From assembly GCA_028292245.1 (NCBI GenBank), contig JAQGMS010000074.1, positions 1 to 39,315 of the forward strand: a DNA stretch of 39,315 nucleotides, in the 5' to 3' direction. The stretch is from Ramlibacter sp. (GTDB lineage Bacteria > Pseudomonadota > Gammaproteobacteria > Burkholderiales > Burkholderiaceae_C). The notes under the pieces are model-generated. The model did no database searches, was not told where the DNA came from, and saw only the letters and a program-made list of their open reading frames with translations. Below are positions 11,501-18,292 of this stretch, piece by piece. Every line of letters begins with the position of its first letter. Position 1 is the stretch's first letter. The translations under genes and the position numbers were made by a program.

Positions 11501-11938
11501 GGCTTTGGCCGAGCGCGCAAGCTTGGTGTCGGCCACTTCATAGCGCCAGGAACCCAGCGAGGACGGCTGGCCATCAACCCGCCGCAGGAAGTCTGCGTAG
11601 CCGAGCAGCAGGCCGTCGCGCAGCGTAGCTTGGTAGATCACCTCCGCGCCGCTCTGCATAGCAGCTATGGTGCGGGCCACTTTTTCATCGGCTGTGCCGC
11701 CTTCCGCTGCAATGTCGATGACAACCTTGCCGTCGGCGCGCAGGCGATCCAGGTAGGCTCGTTCGTGCTCGCTGCCCTTGCGGGAAATGAGTGCGGCCGA
11801 TTCGTCCTGTTCGCTTCTGCTCGATGCGGCTACGTCACCCTGGAGGACCCGCCAATCGAGGGCAGTGAGATGTTCACACTCCAAGAACGCAACGAGGTCA
11901 CTTGCGGAGAGAAAGTATGCGCCGTTGTGCAGTTGCAT
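8516..11938 (-). CDS. TM0106-family RecB-like nuclease fused to a UvrD/Dna2-type superfamily 1 helicase
   Basis: A 1140-residue DNA- or RNA-processing enzyme. Order of parts: a RecB-like nuclease (FLSASDLVAFLECEHLTALD at the N-terminus, VADTKLARSAKAKF near 136); a Cys cluster CAHCDLCHWRERC near 220, like the Fe-S site of Cas4/AddB-type nucleases; a YprB-like RNase H fold (DMFFDMEGDP, about 325-470); and an SF1 helicase with Walker A GPPGSGKT (K about 765), Walker B FIDEAGQ (about 870), VDKFQGQE and NRLNVAISRAK. The start ATG overlaps the stop of an 11-codon ORF (TGATG) that has its own ribosome-binding site. It lies downstream of rmuC, probably in one operon. The cellular role of the family is not known. 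Confidence 0.9.
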   Translation of the reverse strand: MQLHNGAYFLSASDLVAFLECEHLTALDWRVLQGDVAASSRSEQDESAALISRKGSEHERAYLDRLRADGKVVIDIAAEGGTADEKVARTIAAMQSGAEVIYQATLRDGLLLGYADFLRRVDGQPSSLGSWRYEVADTKLARSAKAKFLVQLAFYSQLLAVAQGAEPRLMHVVLGDQTERAFLSADYMHYFRALLARFQARIGALVAGAGPDTYPLPCAHCDLCHWRERCEAQRLADDHLCQVADIRRTQYVKLQEASVETMAQLAALPPATAIPRLHADTLAKLQSQASLQEYARRTGERKALVLPLDPEARRGFYRLPQADAGDMFFDMEGDPLEVDGLEYLFGVGLTQDGVWTFRPFWAHSRAEERLAFEQFMDFVTQRRREHPGAHIYHYAHYEETALKRLASMHATREVEVDNLLREGVLVDLYKVVGEGIRISEPSYSIKYVEHFYRPAREGDVQNAGASIVYYERWRETKDAQLLQDIEDYNRDDVDSTLQLRDWLLTLRPDGVVWKTDDQEVAAEDGGEAAGLTRAQQAEQRLIPYRERLVNTLPADQSQWSIAQCASELTYQLLDFHRRAEKPAWWELFARMDMTEDELLEDPECLAALTLDLTKPPEPVKKSTRYTYLAPEQETKLAHGDGCTRTDTGEGIGKLDFDEGLRRVQLTLGPKKEPLPPRLSIGPTGPIQSAVLVNALYRFADSLIARDGRYLALERLLLREPPRLTGWAPGQPVMGVGPDLVGGSIAAAQAMDQTSLYVQGPPGSGKTYTGSRMIVSLVAKGWRVGIMSNSHKAINNLLAGVMKAAREQGAHFDAVKKSTAGKPDTEFDDPIGGVDNIADAGDVLGSGAPLVAGTAWLFSDPRADQQFDALFIDEAGQVALANLLGAGTCARNIVLLGDQMQLSQPVQGVHPGRSGDSALDYLLDGAATIQPARGIFLATSWRMHPGVCGFISDAVYEGRLEPEASNVRRMLVLGEGAHSLLRPAGIVHAAIEHEGCSQRSEQEAALVSELYASALQQRYTDRDGVEHAMTADNILVVAPYNVQVNLLKRVLPAGARVGTVDKFQGQEAELVIASMTTSSEQDLPRNIEFLYSKNRLNVAISRAKCLAIVIANPALLAIKCQTPEQMALVNMLCWVAEVGRV

Positions 11939-11973
11939 CAGTACTGGGTCGGTTGGTCTCGGGCATATTTCAT
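11938..11973 (-). CDS. 11-codon coupling ORF upstream of the nuclease/helicase
   Basis: ATG at 11973 encodes MKYARDQPTQY and stops at TGA (11940-11938), which shares its A with the ATG of the nuclease/helicase. GGAG lies 6 nt before this small ORF, whereas the large gene has no ribosome-binding site of its own. The arrangement suggests the helicase is translated by termination-reinitiation from this mini-gene. It starts 30 nt after the rmuC stop. Expression is inferred. Confidence 0.4.
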   Translation of the reverse strand: MKYARDQPTQY

Positions 11974-12003
11974 TTAAGGCTCCATGCGCGCGACCGGCGC
12001 CCG

Positions 12004-14280
12004 TTATGCCTCGGCCACTTCCTCTTCATCATCCCCGCTCACGCTAAGCGGAAGCATGGCCATTGCTTCGGCGGCTGGCAGCTCCTGGACGTCGCGAAGC
12101 TTTCGGCCCACAGCCCTGGACCGTACCTTGGCCTTCTCAAGGGTCTCTGAGGCTGAGTGAAGCTTTTTCTGAACTGCGTCCAAGACTTCGCCGTACTTCG
12201 TCCACTCGGTCTTGACGGCCGCGAGCAGGTTCCAGACTTCGCTGGATCGCTTCTGGATCGTCAACGTGCGGAACCCCATCTGCAAGCTGCTCAGGATCGA
12301 CCAGAGCGTGGTCGGGCCGGCGATCACTACGCGACTGTCGCGCTGGATACCTTCGATCAGGCTCGTCCGACGAATGACTTCTGCGAACAGTCCCTCGATG
12401 GGTAGAAACAAGATACCAAAATCGGTTGTCTTCGGCGGATTCAAGTACTTGCCGGAAATGTCCGCGGCACATGCCTTGATACGGCTTTCCAGCTGCTTGC
12501 CCGCTGCCTCCACGCCCTCGCTGTCTCCACGTTCCTGTGCGTCGACCAGACGCTGATAATCTTCAATCGGAAACTTGGCGTCGATTGGCAGCCAGAGGAC
12601 CTCATCTTTGTCCGTACCTTGCCCAGGCATCTTGATAGCAAATTCCACCCGCTCGGCCTCTCCCTTGGTCGCGACGTTTGCTGCGTACTGATCAGGATTC
12701 AGAACTTGCTCCAGCAAGGCTCCGAGTTGCACCTCACCCCAGGTTCCGCGGGTCTTCACATTGGTAAGGACTTTCTTGAGATCGCCAACCCCTGTCGCCA
12801 GCGTTTGCATTTCCCCCAGGCCCTTGTGAACCAACTCAAGGCGCTCGCTGACGTGTTTGAAAGACTCTCCGAGTCGCTTTTCGAGTGTGCCCTGCAGCTT
12901 TTCGTCGACCGTCTGGCGCATTTGCTCAAGTTGCTTGGCGTTGTCGGCCTGCATGCTTTGCAGCTTGCCCTCAACCGTTGCCCGGACTTCCTCCAATTTC
13001 TTCTCATTCACCCCGGCGAGGCTCGAAATAGCCGCAGTCATCGTTTCCAGTTGCGTCTTCAAGAGAGTCGAAACCTGCGACATTGTCGTGGTGGTCGCCT
13101 CGTTCATACCAGTCAACGTGCCGATGACCTCCTCTCGGAGCTGCTTCGCGCCTGTCGCCGATTCGGCCCGCATCCCATCGATCTTTTCACCGCTCGTCTT
13201 CGTCAGTGCGGCAATTTGAACCGAGAATGCCTCAAGCTGTGCCTTTTCCGCGATCGACAGATCCTTGAGGGTCTTGGTCATCGTCTCCGAGATGCTCTTG
13301 AGGGTGGTCACAACTTCTTCGCGCAGTAATTTCGCACTGTTTCCAGATTCCGTTCTGACGCCATCAAGCTTCTCACCGCTAACCTGAGCGAAGGAAGCCA
13401 GCTGATTTGAGAAGGCATCTAGCTGCCCCTTCTGGACAGTGGCCAGCTCACTCATCATCTTGGTGCTGGATTCGGAGAGGCCGGTCAGCGTGCTCACGAC
13501 TTCCTCGCGCAGTTGCTTCGCCGCGTTGGCGGACTCTGCGCGAACACCGTCCAGTCGCTCGCCGCTACCTCGCGCGAATTCAGCAAGTTGGGCAGAGAAC
13601 CCGTCGAGGTATCGCTTCTGCACCTGCGCCAGTTCGCCCATCGTCTTTGTGTTGGTTTCGGACAGGCCGCTCAACGTGCCCACCACCTCTTCCCGCAACT
13701 GCTTGGCTGCTGTCGCTGATTCGCCCCGGACGCTGTCCAGTCGCTCGCCGCTTGCCCGTGCGAAGTCAGCAAGTTGTGCAGAGAACCCATCGAGCTGTCG
13801 CTTCTGCACCTGCGCCAGTTCCCCCATCAGCTTGGTGTTGCTCTCTGAGAGCGCATTGAGCGTGCCGACAACTTCCTCTCGCAGTTGCTTGGCTCCTTGC
13901 GCGGATTCTGCGCGCATCCCGTCAAATCGATCGTCACTGGACTTGGCGAATGCTGCGAGCCGGCTTGAGAAAGATTCGAGTTGCCCCTTTTGCAAGTTTG
14001 CGAACTCTGAGCTGTTTCGCAAGAATGAATCGCCAAGCGCCTTGAAGGCATCAGCCAGCTCCTGGCGTTGCTCGCGCGACTCCTTTGTCAGCTCATCTCT
14101 GCCTCTGACCGCTTCGTCCCTGATCGCGCGCTCGGTCCGCTCGAGGACTTTCTCGAAGACTTCGAGGCGGGATATCAGAACCGACCCGTCGCTGCTCGAC
14201 TCGCGCCGGTACAGCAGTGCTACGAGCACCAAAAGAATGAGTAGCAGCACAAGCGCCGCGACGCCAAGAATTTCGGTCAT
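12004..14280 (-). CDS. rmuC: RmuC-family DNA recombination protein with expanded coiled-coil repeats
   Basis: RmuC proteins limit recombination at inverted repeats and carry a PD-(D/E)XK-like nuclease fold. This one has an N-terminal membrane anchor (residues 4-23), a long coiled coil, and the conserved RmuC core from about 470 (VKTRGTWGEVQLGALLEQVL, LPIDAKFPIEDY, GILFLPIEGLFAEV). It has 758 residues against a usual 450-500. The excess comes from five tandem 62-residue repeats (97-406, DNA 13063-13992), each with the pattern QLDGFSAQLADFA, ERLDGVRAES, AKQLREEVVGTL. The start ATG has AGGGGA 7 nt upstream. The nuclease/helicase follows, probably in the same operon. The family call is firm. Confidence 0.93.
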   Translation of the reverse strand: MTEILGVAALVLLLILLVLVALLYRRESSSDGSVLISRLEVFEKVLERTERAIRDEAVRGRDELTKESREQRQELADAFKALGDSFLRNSSEFANLQKGQLESFSSRLAAFAKSSDDRFDGMRAESAQGAKQLREEVVGTLNALSESNTKLMGELAQVQKRQLDGFSAQLADFARASGERLDSVRGESATAAKQLREEVVGTLSGLSETNTKTMGELAQVQKRYLDGFSAQLAEFARGSGERLDGVRAESANAAKQLREEVVSTLTGLSESSTKMMSELATVQKGQLDAFSNQLASFAQVSGEKLDGVRTESGNSAKLLREEVVTTLKSISETMTKTLKDLSIAEKAQLEAFSVQIAALTKTSGEKIDGMRAESATGAKQLREEVIGTLTGMNEATTTTMSQVSTLLKTQLETMTAAISSLAGVNEKKLEEVRATVEGKLQSMQADNAKQLEQMRQTVDEKLQGTLEKRLGESFKHVSERLELVHKGLGEMQTLATGVGDLKKVLTNVKTRGTWGEVQLGALLEQVLNPDQYAANVATKGEAERVEFAIKMPGQGTDKDEVLWLPIDAKFPIEDYQRLVDAQERGDSEGVEAAGKQLESRIKACAADISGKYLNPPKTTDFGILFLPIEGLFAEVIRRTSLIEGIQRDSRVVIAGPTTLWSILSSLQMGFRTLTIQKRSSEVWNLLAAVKTEWTKYGEVLDAVQKKLHSASETLEKAKVRSRAVGRKLRDVQELPAAEAMAMLPLSVSGDDEEEVAEA
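13063..13992 (-). repeat. Five 186-bp tandem repeats inside rmuC
   Basis: Five in-frame units of 62 codons encode near-identical coiled-coil segments. Units two and three are the most alike (QKRQLDGFSA and QKRYLDGFSA). The fourth and fifth have drifted, and the last grades into the ordinary RmuC coiled coil. Direct DNA repeats of this size can change copy number by slippage or recombination. Confidence 0.85.
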
Positions 14281-14419
14281 GAAGGATCCCCTGATTGCAT
14301 TTGATATAGATGGCCGCCGCAGTCGGTCCGGTTCAGCGCGAGATGGCGCGCGGAGACGTTCTCAACGACGTCTATGTATCGACCCAAAGGCGGTTCGCTA
14401 TTCTTCGCGCTCGGCGCGG

Positions 14420-15382
14420 TCAAACATATGCCCCGGCTGCCCGCAAGAACGCTTTCTGGACCTTGGATCTCAATGCCATGGGTGCGATGACTTCCACATC
14501 GCCGCCAAACCGCAAGACGTCTCCTACCAACTCCCGATCATCCGAATACGGCACGCTCAGCACATAGCTTCCATCCGCCTCCTCATGGCTCTCCTGCATC
14601 GGGTGCCACTGCTCCCCCTTCACCCACCGCGCCCGCTGCGGCGTGAACCTCAATGTCGCCCACGCCTTCGGCTTGCCACCGAAGATGCCATAGCCCGCAC
14701 CCAGCCGCTCGTCGATCTCCCTCGGCGCAATCTCCTTCGCCGCCTGGTCCAGCACGTCGGCGTTGCTGATCGCATCAATCGAAAAGCTCCGCAGGTCTTC
14801 GCGCAGGTGGCACCACGCGTCCACATACCAGTTGTCGCGGTAGTGGACCATGCGCTGCGGCGAGATTTCGCGTTGCAGCGTTTCGCCGGTCTCGCGCCGC
14901 ATGTGCTCGATCTTCAGGCGCTTGCGCGCCATCGTGGCGCTGGCCACGGCCTCGAACAGCGGCGGCGCGATGCGGCGCTTGCCGGCGTGGACGATGCGCA
15001 GGCGCTGCGCCACGTCGCGGCTGGTAAGGCCGTGCATTTCCATCAATTGCGCCAGGCGCTCTTGCAGCGGCTTGAGCTTGGGGCCCAGCATGCCGGGCTC
15101 CAATTGGCTCAGAAGGTGCTGCATGGTGAGCAGCGCCAGCACTTCCTCGGGGTTGAACCACATGCCGGGCAGCGCGCTGGCCGCCTGGCTGGGGTCGAGC
15201 ATGTAGCCGCCGCGCTCGCGGTCGAAGCGGATCGGCATGTGCATCTGGTCGCGCAGCTTGGCGATGTCGCGCTTGAAGGTGGCGGGCGATATCTCCAGCT
15301 TGGCCATCAGCTCACGCGCGGGCACGGCCTGCTTCGCGCCCAGCAAGGTGGTGTAGCGGCCCAGGCGCACGAACTCACTCAC
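14420..15382 (-). CDS. WYL-domain (YafY-type) transcriptional regulator
   Basis: About 320 residues. The N-terminal winged helix-turn-helix (RLGRYTTLLGAKQAVPAREL, then ATFKRDIAKLRDQM) is followed by a linker and a WYL domain (NWYVDAWCHLREDLRSFSID), then the WCX-type C-terminus. WYL regulators sense ligands, often nucleic acid, and many respond to DNA damage. The GTG at 15382 is preferred because AGGGGG precedes it and homologues begin near the helix-turn-helix; an in-frame ATG at 15460 would add 26 residues of low-complexity sequence. It is 139 bp from the start of rmuC in the same orientation and might regulate that operon, but nothing in the sequence proves this. Confidence 0.88.
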   Translation of the reverse strand: MSEFVRLGRYTTLLGAKQAVPARELMAKLEISPATFKRDIAKLRDQMHMPIRFDRERGGYMLDPSQAASALPGMWFNPEEVLALLTMQHLLSQLEPGMLGPKLKPLQERLAQLMEMHGLTSRDVAQRLRIVHAGKRRIAPPLFEAVASATMARKRLKIEHMRRETGETLQREISPQRMVHYRDNWYVDAWCHLREDLRSFSIDAISNADVLDQAAKEIAPREIDERLGAGYGIFGGKPKAWATLRFTPQRARWVKGEQWHPMQESHEEADGSYVLSVPYSDDRELVGDVLRFGGDVEVIAPMALRSKVQKAFLRAAGAYV

Positions 15383-15693
15383 TGATCCGCCCCCTCTTGT
15401 TGGCTGTTGTATGGGTCTTGCTGCATGGCCCCAGTCTGCTGCGGCGCGGGCTCTCGCCATGAGCCGGCGCGGTGCCGGTGCCTGGGCGTGGAAGCTGGAT
15501 GCTCGAACAGTCCGGCAGGCTCATCGTGTGAGCCTGTGTGGCGAGGGTCGCAAAATTTCGGCGGCGCGGCAAGGGTGGAAGCGTTTAGATGTCCCCACAT
15601 TGAACGGTGAGGAGGCACGCAAACAACTGTTGAGTACTTTGGTGCGCAGCGGGGCTCCGTGGCGGGAAGACGCGGGGTGGTTATATTGCAGCG
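15383..15693. other. Gene-free stretch with one AGGCTC hairpin
   Basis: This 311-bp gap separates the WYL regulator from the thioredoxin-like gene. I see no convincing gene. It holds a perfect hairpin at 15516-15536 (CAGGCTCA/TGAGCCTG around TCGTG), of the same family as the leaders at 6356 and 7430. It also holds TATATT at 15682-15687, a -10-like box conserved in the paralogous thioredoxin gene. Confidence 0.6.
15516..15536. repeat. AGGCTC-type hairpin, isolated copy
   Basis: Eight-base arms CAGGCTCA and TGAGCCTG with loop TCGTG. The stem is nearly identical to those in the leaders at 6399-6417 and 7473-7491, but no start codon lies 62 nt downstream on either strand. Confidence 0.6.
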
Positions 15694-16176
15694 ATGATTT
15701 CTGCAATGAAGCCGTCGAGATTCCTCCACGCTGCGGCCTTGGCCCTCGTCCTTGCGCTGCCTGCGGCCGCGCTCGCCCAAGCCCTCCCCGCCAAGTTCGA
15801 CCCCGCGCGCGACGCCGCGAAGGACGTAGCCACTGCAACCGCCGCCGCCAAGGCCCAAGGCAAGCGGGTGATCGTGGACGTGGGCGGCGAGTGGTGCATC
15901 TGGTGCCACATCCTCGACCGGTTCATCGCGGCCAACGCCGACGTCAAGACGCTGCTCGACTCGAAGTACGTGTGGGTCAAGGTGAACTGGTCGCCGCAGA
16001 ACAAGAACGCGGCGCTGCTGGCGCGTTGGCCGAAGGTGAAGGGGTATCCGCACCTCTTCGTGCTGGATGCCGACGGCAAGCTCGTTCAGTCGCAGAACAC
16101 GGGCCTGCTGGAGGCGCAGAAGGATTACGACAAGGCGAAGGTCTTGGCGTTCTTGAATCAGTACGCCGCGAAGTGA
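15694..16176 (+). CDS. Periplasmic thioredoxin-fold protein, copy 1
   Basis: A 160-residue exported protein. A signal peptide (about 1-29, ending AAALAQA) precedes a thioredoxin-like domain with the redox motif EWCIWCH (C68, C71) and the cis-proline region GYPHLFVLDADGK. The first Cys-X-X-Cys is of the thioredoxin_7/DUF255-like type, so it probably reduces or isomerises periplasmic disulfides. It is highly similar along its length to the gene at 26180. The ATG at 15694 is used; the in-frame ATG at 15706 (MKPSRF) fits a shorter signal peptide equally well. The TGA stop is the first base pair of a REP-like hairpin. A truncated amidase gene follows, as the broken copy of the pair at 26180-28212. 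Confidence 0.85.
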   Translation: MISAMKPSRFLHAAALALVLALPAAALAQALPAKFDPARDAAKDVATATAAAKAQGKRVIVDVGGEWCIWCHILDRFIAANADVKTLLDSKYVWVKVNWSPQNKNAALLARWPKVKGYPHLFVLDADGKLVQSQNTGLLEAQKDYDKAKVLAFLNQYAAK

Positions 16177-16206
16177 TGGATTGCGGGTCAAGCCCGCAAT
16201 GACAAC
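16176..16206. repeat. REP-like hairpin, copy 2 (inverted)
   Basis: Same TTGCGGG/CCCGCAA unit as 3557-3586 but in the opposite orientation, starting on the last base of the thioredoxin-like stop codon and separating it from the amidase remnant. Confidence 0.75.
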
Positions 16207-16224
16207 ACGGGAGGGAACGACAGA

Positions 16225-16290
16225 ATGGGCGAAATGAAATTCATTCCTTTGCTGTTGCTGGCGGCTGGCGTTGCCAATGCGGCGACCTCG
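16225..16290 (+). pseudogene. Amidase 5' remnant (signal peptide only)
   Basis: The start MGEMKFIPLLLLAAGVANAA, with GGGAGGG upstream, is clearly homologous to the first residues of the intact amidase at 26659 (MQPAVKLIPLLLFAANSVHA). Similarity stops after about 22 codons, where minus-strand sequence of another gene begins. The position right after the thioredoxin-like paralogue supports a former thioredoxin-amidase pair. The right boundary is approximate. Confidence 0.7.
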
Positions 16291-16299
16291 ATCGTCGGG

Positions 16300-16420
16300 C
16301 GGTGCCATCTCGCCGGTCACCGCCACCGCACGCCAAGAGCATGGAGGCCACCAGCAACGCGATGTTTGCTCCGGCGGCCTGCGCGTGCGGCTTCAAACTG
16401 GGACGGAGTGGGTGTTTCAT
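16300..16420 (-). pseudogene. 5' remnant of an exported-protein gene
   Basis: The ATG at 16420 has AGGAG 6 nt upstream and begins MKHPLRPSLKPHAQAAGANI followed by a hydrophobic run ending MLLAC, a signal peptide with a possible lipobox. After about 35 codons the reading frame runs into the amidase remnant on the other strand. It looks like the start of a gene that once followed the Bug receptor gene. The identity of the lost protein is unknown; the left boundary is approximate. Confidence 0.5.
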
Positions 16421-16513
16421 CAGAGCTCCTGAGCGGGTATACGAGCGTGCCAGCCCTTGGCGCTCCTGCAGGATTCGCGGCCAGTCCGCCCAGCAACAGC
16501 TCACGGTGGCGCA

Positions 16514-16774
16514 TCAAGTCGGCGTGGCGCCCGACTCGATGGTGCGCTGCTTCCAGATCGGAATCTCGCGCTTGACGAAGGCCTCGAATTCGGCGGAACT
16601 CGAAGACGGTGAGGCCACCAGGCCCTGGCTCGCGAGCTTCGCCTGGGTTTCCGGGTCCTGCAGCACCTGCGAAATGGCGGCGAACAGCTTCTGGCGGACG
16701 TCCGCGGGCACTCCGGCCGGTGCCCGCAGTCCGAACCAGTGCTGCACCGAAAGCTGGGGAAGCCCGGCTTCCCC
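16514..16774 (-). pseudogene. TctC/Bug-family receptor, 3' remnant
   Basis: About 85 C-terminal residues of a tripartite tricarboxylate transporter receptor (Bug protein): EAGLPQLSVQHWFGLRAPAG, then VRQKLFAAISQVLQDPE and EFEAFVKREIPIWKQ before the stop. The N-terminal two thirds are missing. The fragment begins at a perfect inverted repeat with 11-bp arms (16754-16776), beyond which plus-strand LysR sequence starts. Bug receptors normally have about 320 residues. Confidence 0.8.
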
Positions 16775-16776
16775 AG
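16754..16776. repeat. Perfect 11-bp inverted repeat at a gene-fragment junction
   Basis: CTGGGGAAGCC and its exact complement GGCTTCCCCAG flank a single C. One arm belongs to the conserved EAGLP codons of the Bug remnant; the other leads into the LysR remnant. It marks the breakpoint between two convergent gene pieces. Confidence 0.8.
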
Positions 16777-17164
16777 GCACCGGCTGGCCGGGCTGAAGGC
16801 GGTGCCCATCACCATCCTGCAGGAAGAGCCGCTGGCGCTGCGCAAGCCCAGCCACAGGATTCGGCAGATCCTGCAGCAGGTGGAAGTCCAGGAGGGAATC
16901 AAGCTGCGCCCCGCCCTGGAAAGCAACTCCTACGAGGTGCTGAAGGTCTTCGTGGCCAACAACATGGGCATGACGGTGCTTCCGATGCTGTCCGTGACGA
17001 GTGAAGTCAGCGGCGGGAAACTGGCGGCCGTACCGCTTCGGCACGAAGCCTTGAGCGGCACGGTCGCGTCGCTCGTGGTGCGCCGGGGCCGGAAGCTGCC
17101 GGTGGCCGCCACCGAGTTCCTGAAGCTCCTCCAGGAAGAGTTGGGGCATCCGTCCGCCGCTTAG
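16775..17164 (+). pseudogene. LysR-family regulator, 3' remnant
   Basis: About 125 residues of a LysR effector-binding domain: RLAGLKAVPITILQEEPLAL, then SYEVLKVFVANNMGMTVLPM, and a C-terminal helix before TAG. The helix-turn-helix and first half of the domain are missing. A GTG at 16739 could in theory start it, but no full regulator can be made. The left boundary is approximate. Confidence 0.78.
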
Positions 17165-17214
17165 ACCCCATGGACGTCAGAGATCTACTGACCCGTGAAC
17201 CATCGCTTTGCGCC

Positions 17215-18216
17215 TCAATACTGCAGTACCCTGTCCACGACATTGGCCAGCGGCTGGCCAGCCGCCAAGCGCTCCAGATTCGCGCACAGCAGCCGCATGG
17301 TTTCACTCATGTACGTAAGGGGGTCATCCGCGCCCACATGGGGCACGATGATGAGATTGGGGCTGCCCCAGAGTGGGGACGACGCTGGCAACGGCTCTTC
17401 GGGCTGCACATCGATGATGGCGTTGCCCAGATGACCCTGCGCCAGCAACTCCAGCAGCGCCTGATGGTCAAGCACATCGGCACGTCCGATGTTGATCAGC
17501 CCCGCGCCGGACTTTGCGGCCATCAGGGCAGCACGATCCATAAGCTGGCGCGTCTCGGCAGTCAGGGGCGTCGCGACGACGATGAAATCGGCATCCTTGA
17601 TCGCCAGATGAAGCTGCGACGGCGGGTAGATCTGCCTGACCCCCGGAACGGGAGCAGCAGACCGGCGGATCCCGGTGATGGTCAGTCCCAAGGCCTCACC
17701 TGCACTTACTGCTGCCCGGCCCATGTCGCCAAGCCCGATCACCAGCAGCGACTTTCCTCTGATCACCGATGAAAAGGGCTGTTGCCATTGCGCATGACGC
17801 TGATTCCAGACGATCTCAGGCAGTCGCGCATTCAGTGCGAGAAGCGACATGATCAGGAATTCGCGCGCCTTGGCTTGGTGGACGCCGCTATTGTTGGTCA
17901 ATGTGACGGAGGGCGGGAGCCAGTCGAGCGGCATGACATCCTCCACACCCGCGTCGATGAGATGAATAAACTTGAGCAGAGGTGCCGCCGCCGGGAGACC
18001 TTCCCTGGGAAAGCGCGGATGGTTGACGAATCCCGACGAAGTGACGAGCACCGTGGCCGTCGCGAGATTGCGATCCAGATCAGCCAAGTCCTCTCCAAGC
18101 GTGAAGTGCACTTCGGTCGTCGCCTGCGGATGCTTGGCTTTCGACTCCTGGATCAGTTGGTCGGTGAGCCAGAACGGCAGAGGTTTGGATGTGAGATTTT
18201 CCAGATGAACGTGCAT
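17215..18216 (-). CDS. D-2-hydroxyacid dehydrogenase (NAD(P)-binding)
   Basis: A 333-residue cytoplasmic enzyme of the D-2-hydroxyacid dehydrogenase family, which interconverts 2-hydroxy- and 2-keto-acids. Visible features: Rossmann glycine motif GLGDMG (161-166), catalytic Arg in INIGRADVLD (R245), Glu in DVQPEEPLP (about 274) and His in IVPHVGADDP (H293). All key residues are present. It is the last gene of the transporter/DUF1989/amidase operon and could reduce or oxidise the carbon skeleton released upstream. The ATG at 18216 gives the family length; a GTG at 18291, one base after the amidase stop, would add 25 residues and fit coupling. Neither has a clear ribosome-binding site. The true substrate (glyoxylate, hydroxypyruvate or other) cannot be read. 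Confidence 0.87.
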   Translation of the reverse strand: MHVHLENLTSKPLPFWLTDQLIQESKAKHPQATTEVHFTLGEDLADLDRNLATATVLVTSSGFVNHPRFPREGLPAAAPLLKFIHLIDAGVEDVMPLDWLPPSVTLTNNSGVHQAKAREFLIMSLLALNARLPEIVWNQRHAQWQQPFSSVIRGKSLLVIGLGDMGRAAVSAGEALGLTITGIRRSAAPVPGVRQIYPPSQLHLAIKDADFIVVATPLTAETRQLMDRAALMAAKSGAGLINIGRADVLDHQALLELLAQGHLGNAIIDVQPEEPLPASSPLWGSPNLIIVPHVGADDPLTYMSETMRLLCANLERLAAGQPLANVVDRVLQY

Positions 18217-18292
18217 GGGCTGAGAAAAAGTTGAAACCAGGTAAACGGGCTGATTCAGATGGACGTCTTCGAGGCGCCAGACCCTTTGCACG

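Noticed and set aside
13063..13992. CRISPR-like array from regular repeats
   Set aside because: The 186-bp units are contiguous, in frame in rmuC and without spacers; they encode coiled-coil repeats.
13439..15385. 648-residue open frame on the plus strand
   Set aside because: Antisense to rmuC and the WYL regulator; Ser/Arg-rich, no motif.
16739..17164. Functional small LysR protein from GTG 16739
   Set aside because: It lacks the DNA-binding half and its first codons lie in the Bug remnant on the other strand.
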